Below, piece after piece: positions 22,272 through 27,071 of a stretch of DNA of 27,071 bases. The stretch comes from UBA4874 sp002399435. GTDB lineage: Bacteria > Bacillota > Clostridia > Caldicoprobacterales > DTU083. Numbering within the stretch: the stretch's first letter is position 1; each line of letters opens with the position of its first letter. The stretch spans positions 1 to 27,071 of the forward strand of contig DAISGI010000035.1 in the NCBI GenBank assembly GCA_036823195.1, given 5' to 3'. A model generated the notes under the pieces. It ran no database searches, had not been told where the DNA came from, and saw only the letters and a list, made by a program, of their open reading frames with translations. The position numbers were made by a program, and so were the translations under genes.

Positions 22272-25200
22272 TTATTCCTTGTCCTTTGAGTAATCTTCCG
22301 CCGCCATCCGTTTGTAGCCGGCATACCGATCCTTTGCATTCTCCTCGGCTTTCCGGAACAATTCGTCTGCCTCATCCGGGAAGGTCCTCTTCAGGGAAGA
22401 ATAACGGACTTCGGAATTGATGAAATCCTGGAACGATTCCTTCGGTTCCTTCGAATCCAGCTGGAAGGGGTTCTTGCCCTGCTCCTTCAACTCCGGATTG
22501 TACCGATACAGATGCCAGTATCCGGAATCCACCGCACGCTTTTCCTGATGTATGCTGGTACCCATTCCGGTCCGGATGCCATGATTGATGCATGGTGCAT
22601 ATGCGATAATCAGGGAGGGGCCGTCATACTGCTCTGCTTCCTGAATGGCACGGACAGCCTGATTCATATTGGCGCCCAGGGCGATCTGAGTTACATAAAC
22701 ATAAGTGTAGTTCATGGCCATGGCACCCAGATCCTTTTTGCGGATCTTCTTTCCGGAAGCGGCGAACTTGGCGACTGCCGCTGTTGGAGTGGATTTGGAA
22801 GACTGCCCGCCAGTATTCGAATAGACCTCGGTATCCAGTACCAGGATATTTACATTCTCACCGGAGGCAATGACATGATCCAGGCCGCCATAACCGATAT
22901 CGTAAGCCCAGCCGTCGCCGCCGACAATCCACTGGGACGGTTTGATGAGATAACTCTTCTTGTCCAGAATCTCTGCAATGACAGGATCCTTCCTGTCTGC
23001 TTCCTTTCCGATCACTTCCAGAAGCTTTGCGGAAGCATCCTTCGACTTCTCACCATCGTCTCTGGCATCCAGCCAGCCCTGGAAGGCGTTCTTCAGATCA
23101 TCACTGTAATCGCCCTTCAGTCCTTCCTGCATCAGATCCGCCAGTTTCTCACGAATATGCTTTACCCCAAGGAACATGCCATATCCAAATTCCGCATTGT
23201 CTTCAAAGAGGGAATTTGCCCATGCGGGACCTTTGCCCTGCTGATTTACAGTATAAGGGATCGAAGGTGCACTGGCTCCGTATATGGAGGAGCATCCGGT
23301 GGCATTGGCAATCATCATCCGATCGCCAAACAACTGGGTCAGCAGTTTGATATAGGGAGTCTCACCGCATCCCGGGCACGCACCGTTGAATTCAAACAAC
23401 GGGGTGGAGAACTGACTGCCTTTCACGGTAAATTTACTGAGCAAGCCCGACTTCTCCGTTATCGTTGTGGCAAAAGCGGCATTGTCGCATTGCTTCTCAA
23501 TCTGCTCATCGGCATTCTTCATAATCAGCGCTTTGCCGGGCGCAGGGCAGATATTGGCGCAGTTTCCGCAGCCGGTGCAGTCCAGCGGGCTGACCTGAAC
23601 GCGGTACTGCAGGCCTTCCATGCCTCTTCCCAGGGGTTTCTTCATCTCAAATGTCTCAGGAGCCTTTTTCTGCTCCTCTTCATTGAGCAGATATGGGCGA
23701 ATCACGGCATGCGGGCACACAAACGAACACTGGTTGCACTGAATACATTTATCAATCTGCCATTCCGGCACATTGACCGCAATGCCCCTCTTCTCATAGG
23801 CAGTGGTGCCGGTGGGGAAGGTGCCGTCCTCCATATGGGATTCCGTAAAGGTGCTGACCGGCAGATCGTCGCCTTCCAACCTGGCCATGGGGGTCTGAAT
23901 GTTTCGGATGTATTCCGGTTCGTCGGAGTTCTCCTTCGGTGCTTCTTCCCCGATATTTGCCCACTCTTTGGGTACATGGACCTTTTTCAGTGCGTTGATT
24001 CCCTGGTCCACAGCTTTATTGTTCATGTCCACGATCTTCTGGCCTTTTCTGCCGTAATTGGTCACAATGGACTCTTTCAGGTATTTTACCGCGTCATCCA
24101 GCGGAATAACCGTTGCCAGCTTGAAGAAAGCGGACTGCATGACCATATTGATACGGTTGCCCAGACCGACTTCGGAAGCGATCTTTATGGCGTCAATCAC
24201 ATAGAAGTCCAGATTCTTCTGAGCAATGGTACGTTTTACCGATGCGGGAAGCTTTTCCTCCAGCTCACTTTCCGTCCAGGGGCAGTTCAGGACAAAGATG
24301 CCATCCTGCTTGACTCCTGCCAGTACATCGGTCTGATACAGGAAGGATTTGTTGTGGCAGGCAATATAATCCGCTGCAGTTACCAGATAAGGCGACTTAA
24401 TCGGCTTCTTGCCAAACCGCAGATGGGATACCGTGGTACCGCCGGATTTCTTGCTGTCGTAGGAGAAATAGCCTTGCGCATACAGATCGGTATGATCGCC
24501 GATAATCTTGATGGCAGACTTGTTGGCCCCTACCGTGCCATCGGAACCCAGGCCCCAGAATTTGCAGCTGATGGTGCCTTCCGGTGTGGTATCAATTTCC
24601 TCTGCCTCAGGCAGGGAATGATGGGTTACATCATCATGGATGCCGATGGTAAAGCCATCCATGGGCTGTGTCTGTTCCAGATTGCGATATACGGAAAGAA
24701 TCTGGGACGGCGTGGTGTCCTTGGAACCCAGTCCAAAACGTCCGCCGACAATAACCGGCTTTTTCTCCTGCTTGTAAAAGACATGGAGAACATCCTGATA
24801 CAGGGGCTCGCCAATGGATCCGGGCTCTTTGGTCCGATCCAGCACGGCAATCTTCTTCACTGTGGCAGGCATTACCTTCAGCAAATGCTCTGCCGAGAAC
24901 GGCCGATACAGATGTACGCGGACCACACCGACCTTTTCTCCCCTGCTCATCAGATAGTCCACTGTCTCATCAATGGTATCGCATACGGAACCCATGGCAA
25001 TAATGACATATTCCGCATCGGGAGCACCATAATAATCAAACAGATGATATTCCCGCCCGGTGATTTTGGCGATTTCCTTCATGTAATGCTCCACGATCCC
25101 CGGAACAGCCTCAAAATATTTGTTGGCAGCCTCTCTGCCCTGGAAATAAATGTCCGGGTTCTGCGCGCTGCCCCTTACCACCGGATGGTTGGGATTCAGC

Positions 25201-25820
25201 GCCCGGTTCCGGAACTCCCGGATGGCTTCGTAATCCACCAGTGGCTTGATATCTTCATAGTCAATGGTTTCAATCTTCTGAATCTCATGGGATGTCCGGA
25301 ATCCGTCAAAGAAGTGAAGGAAAGGAACCCTGCCCTTGATTGCGGACAAATGGGCGACCGCCGCCAAGTCCATTGCTTCCTGAACACTGGTGGATGCCAG
25401 CATGGCAAAGCCTGTCTGCCGGCAGGCCATAACATCCTGATGGTCGCCGAAAATGGACAGGGCATGGGCGGCCAAAGCCCTTGCGCTTACATGAAATACT
25501 GCCGGCAGCAGTTCTCCGGCAATCTTGTACATGTTGGGGATCATCAGCAGAAGTCCCTGGGATGCAGTGTATGTCGTCGTCAGGGCTCCGGCAGTAAGAG
25601 AACCGTGTACGGTACCGGATGCGCCACCCTCGGACTGCATCTCAACAACCTTTACTTTCTGTCCAAAAATATTTTTCTTCCCATGGGCGGACCACTCGTC
25701 CACGTGCTCCGCCATTGGCGAAGACGGCGTTATGGGATAAATGGCGGCTACTTCGGTAAAGGCATAGGACATATATGCTGCTGCCTGGTTACCATCCATG
25801 GTTTTGACCTCTTTAGCCAT
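22272..25820 (-). CDS. nifJ: Pyruvate:ferredoxin (flavodoxin) oxidoreductase
   Basis: A 1182-residue single-chain enzyme that turns pyruvate and CoA into acetyl-CoA, CO2 and reduced ferredoxin. The N-terminal pyruvate-binding domain has YPITPSSPMAEHV (28-40). The ferredoxin-like domain carries two 4Fe-4S sites: C692, C695, C698, C702 and C748, C751, C754, C758. The thiamine diphosphate domain contains C815/C818 and C843 (proximal cluster), GCSSIYGAS, and GGDGWAYDIGYGG further on. All domains are present and length is normal. A strong AGAGGAGGAA site precedes the ATG. It stands alone, ending at a bidirectional terminator. This is the main pyruvate-oxidising enzyme of fermentative Clostridia and a marker of anaerobic life. 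Confidence 0.98.
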   Translation of the reverse strand: MAKEVKTMDGNQAAAYMSYAFTEVAAIYPITPSSPMAEHVDEWSAHGKKNIFGQKVKVVEMQSEGGASGTVHGSLTAGALTTTYTASQGLLLMIPNMYKIAGELLPAVFHVSARALAAHALSIFGDHQDVMACRQTGFAMLASTSVQEAMDLAAVAHLSAIKGRVPFLHFFDGFRTSHEIQKIETIDYEDIKPLVDYEAIREFRNRALNPNHPVVRGSAQNPDIYFQGREAANKYFEAVPGIVEHYMKEIAKITGREYHLFDYYGAPDAEYVIIAMGSVCDTIDETVDYLMSRGEKVGVVRVHLYRPFSAEHLLKVMPATVKKIAVLDRTKEPGSIGEPLYQDVLHVFYKQEKKPVIVGGRFGLGSKDTTPSQILSVYRNLEQTQPMDGFTIGIHDDVTHHSLPEAEEIDTTPEGTISCKFWGLGSDGTVGANKSAIKIIGDHTDLYAQGYFSYDSKKSGGTTVSHLRFGKKPIKSPYLVTAADYIACHNKSFLYQTDVLAGVKQDGIFVLNCPWTESELEEKLPASVKRTIAQKNLDFYVIDAIKIASEVGLGNRINMVMQSAFFKLATVIPLDDAVKYLKESIVTNYGRKGQKIVDMNNKAVDQGINALKKVHVPKEWANIGEEAPKENSDEPEYIRNIQTPMARLEGDDLPVSTFTESHMEDGTFPTGTTAYEKRGIAVNVPEWQIDKCIQCNQCSFVCPHAVIRPYLLNEEEQKKAPETFEMKKPLGRGMEGLQYRVQVSPLDCTGCGNCANICPAPGKALIMKNADEQIEKQCDNAAFATTITEKSGLLSKFTVKGSQFSTPLFEFNGACPGCGETPYIKLLTQLFGDRMMIANATGCSSIYGASAPSIPYTVNQQGKGPAWANSLFEDNAEFGYGMFLGVKHIREKLADLMQEGLKGDYSDDLKNAFQGWLDARDDGEKSKDASAKLLEVIGKEADRKDPVIAEILDKKSYLIKPSQWIVGGDGWAYDIGYGGLDHVIASGENVNILVLDTEVYSNTGGQSSKSTPTAAVAKFAASGKKIRKKDLGAMAMNYTYVYVTQIALGANMNQAVRAIQEAEQYDGPSLIIAYAPCINHGIRTGMGTSIHQEKRAVDSGYWHLYRYNPELKEQGKNPFQLDSKEPKESFQDFINSEVRYSSLKRTFPDEADELFRKAEENAKDRYAGYKRMAAEDYSKDKE

Positions 25821-26047
25821 TTATATTCCTCCTCTTGTAAATTATTGTCATCCTGTGCGTGACTTAAAAATTCATCCTGTCAGTCCATTCTGCTGGTATA
25901 TTATCTGTTTTGACAAGATGATTCATGCATCATAATGGAAAATCAACCCCCCTACAGGGGTTTGTATTTATTCTATCATTTTTTGTACTATATGTATAGC
26001 CAAAAAAGATAAAAACAATGAAACAGTTTGACTGGTTTCCTTCCTGC
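25821..26047. promoter_or_regulatory. Regulatory gap upstream of pyruvate oxidoreductase
   Basis: No gene is seen. Signals include an inverted repeat ATGAT-6-ATCAT (25918-25933), a hairpin AACCCC-6-GGGGTT (25955-25972) followed by TGTATTTATT on the plus strand, and the palindrome CTATA-CA-TATAG (25989-26000). A minus-strand -10 TAATAT near 25895 has only a weak -35 (TGAATC), which falls in the first inverted repeat. On the plus strand TTGACA (25910-25915) and TAATGG (25933-25938), spacer 17 bp, look like a promoter with no gene after it. Confidence 0.45.
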
Positions 26048-26929
26048 TTAATTGCCGTAAACCTGTGCCGTATACTTCCTTAAATTTTCCAGCCCGAGGG
26101 AAATACCCGTCAGCGGTTCCTCCATACCTTCAAACTCAATGGAAAGGACTCCGTCATAACCTTTGCCCTTCATAATCTTCAGGCATTGGACGATGGGGAC
26201 AACACCATGGCCGACAATGGCTCCCCGCAGATAATTACCGGCGCGGCTTGTAAACCATCCGCTTCCCGGATCCGGTCCGTTCCCGGATTTGACATGAAAG
26301 TCCTTGGCATGGACATGAAATGCGTAAGGCATCACACGGCCCAGTGCTTTCTCTGGTGCTTCATCCACACAAAGGAAATTGCCCATATCCACCAGCAGGC
26401 CAAAGTTGGGATGATCCACCGCCGTCACCAGCTTCTCCACCCGATCGCTGTCCTGGGCGAAAAATCCATGGTTCTCCACCATTGTGCGAATCCCAAGATC
26501 CGCGGCATATTCCGTAACGGCGCGGCATCCTTTGGCCAGTCTGGGCAAAACAGCATCAAAGCTGCGAACCCCCGTATAGTCCTCCGGAAAACCCCATGTG
26601 GCATCGTGACGTATCCCGGGGCTTCCCAGAACCTGCGCGACCCGCACTTCGCCCTTCAGGCGCTCGATCTCGTCCTCCAGATTGCCATGACATCCATTCA
26701 GCATATCACCGAAAATGGTGTAGTTTACAATCTCAATCCCAACCCGTTCGCATTCTTCCTTTACCCTGGGAGCAAAAGAAAGAGGCGTTTCCCCCTCTGG
26801 CAGGGCAAAAGTGGAAAATTCGATGGCATCAAATCCCATCTCCTTTGCTTTCGCGATCACGTCCAGCTGTTTCATTGTGCCATCTTTAACCAATCGACTG
26901 AAGCTGTAGGAACTGACTCCGATTTTCAT
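26048..26929 (-). CDS. Sugar phosphate isomerase/epimerase (xylose-isomerase-like TIM barrel)
   Basis: A 293-residue single TIM-barrel protein of the AP-endonuclease-2/xylose-isomerase superfamily. Likely metal ligands are the Glu in TMVENHG, the Asp in LLVDMGN, the His in HVHAKD and the Glu in LSIEFEG, in the order seen in inosose dehydratases, hydroxypyruvate isomerases and tagatose epimerases. It starts MKIGVSSYSFSRLVKDG, without a signal peptide, so it is cytoplasmic. The substrate cannot be assigned; adjacent sugar or inositol genes, if any, would lie beyond the right edge. GGAGGGGG precedes the ATG. It is the most upstream minus-strand gene in view and has a palindrome-rich upstream region. 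Confidence 0.88.
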   Translation of the reverse strand: MKIGVSSYSFSRLVKDGTMKQLDVIAKAKEMGFDAIEFSTFALPEGETPLSFAPRVKEECERVGIEIVNYTIFGDMLNGCHGNLEDEIERLKGEVRVAQVLGSPGIRHDATWGFPEDYTGVRSFDAVLPRLAKGCRAVTEYAADLGIRTMVENHGFFAQDSDRVEKLVTAVDHPNFGLLVDMGNFLCVDEAPEKALGRVMPYAFHVHAKDFHVKSGNGPDPGSGWFTSRAGNYLRGAIVGHGVVPIVQCLKIMKGKGYDGVLSIEFEGMEEPLTGISLGLENLRKYTAQVYGN

Positions 26930-26964
26930 ATGAGACCCCCTCCAATACCTGATTTTACGATCCG

Positions 26965-27003
26965 ATTATATACAGGTTACACCACACCGGAACCTGGTGT
27001 CAA
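26965..27003 (-). promoter_or_regulatory. Candidate operator/promoter of isomerase gene
   Basis: A TATAAT (26965-26970) lies 36 bp before the start codon. Upstream are two interlocked inverted repeats: CAGGTT-12-AACCTG (26973-26996) and ACACCA-10-TGGTGT (26979-27000). The only consensus -35 (TTGACA, 26998-27003) is 27 bp from the -10, too far for ordinary sigma-A use, so a bound activator or another start is likely. Confidence 0.45.
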
Positions 27004-27071
27004 GGATGGGAGAAAACAAGATAGCGTCAATTTACTGTAGGGAAAGAAAGAATAGAGACATCCTGAAATAT

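Noticed and set aside
22512..25862. Plus-strand open frame of 1116 codons opposite the pyruvate oxidoreductase
   Set aside because: The oxidoreductase is complete and unmistakable on the other strand; the antisense frame is open because of biased codon use and resembles no protein family.

Overview
The window looks like chromosomal DNA of an anaerobic, endospore-forming member of the Clostridia. Anaerobiosis is suggested by a full-length pyruvate:ferredoxin oxidoreductase, a pyrophosphate-type phosphofructokinase, a rubredoxin and a rubrerythrin-like di-iron protein. Spore formation is suggested by BofA, by a YaaL/DUF2508 protein and by a small DUF3787-type protein. The long SRP RNA is of the Bacillus/Clostridium kind. 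No genus can be named from the sequence alone. Most genes lie on the minus strand; only three convincing genes are on the plus strand. No phage, transposase, CRISPR array or tRNA gene was seen.

Layout from left to right. Positions 1-419 hold the tandem promoters and leader of a ribosomal RNA operon that runs off the left edge (minus strand). Next come a ferritin-like protein, rubredoxin, a coiled-coil protein of unknown function and trpS. Positions 3191-7527 hold the conserved Firmicutes block SRP RNA - dnaX - ybaB - recR - yaaL - bofA, read right to left; a terminator separates recR from yaaL. A YhiN-type flavoprotein (plus) converges on the phosphofructokinase gene (minus). Then follow an esterase-like hydrolase, an SRAP abasic-site protein, a UPF0178 protein, a small unknown protein, prfC and a type-2 ileS. 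The rest holds a Der1/rhomboid-like membrane protein (plus), a ZIP metal transporter, mnmA, the DUF3787 gene (plus), the oxidoreductase and a xylose-isomerase-like TIM-barrel protein.

The genes are mainly housekeeping: translation (trpS, ileS, prfC, mnmA, SRP RNA, rRNA leader), replication and repair (dnaX, recR, ybaB, SRAP) and anaerobic central metabolism. The most notable points are three. (1) IleRS carries GIHH in place of the class I HIGH signature, the swapped form associated with type-2 enzymes and strong mupirocin insensitivity. (2) The leader of ileS looks like a T-box riboswitch that has lost its whole middle, so the 5' base of Stem I is joined directly to the T-box/terminator end. 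(3) Short tandem repeats with unrelated units of 7, 15, 17, 18, 21 and 30 bp are scattered through gaps and gene ends, twice overlapping a stop codon.
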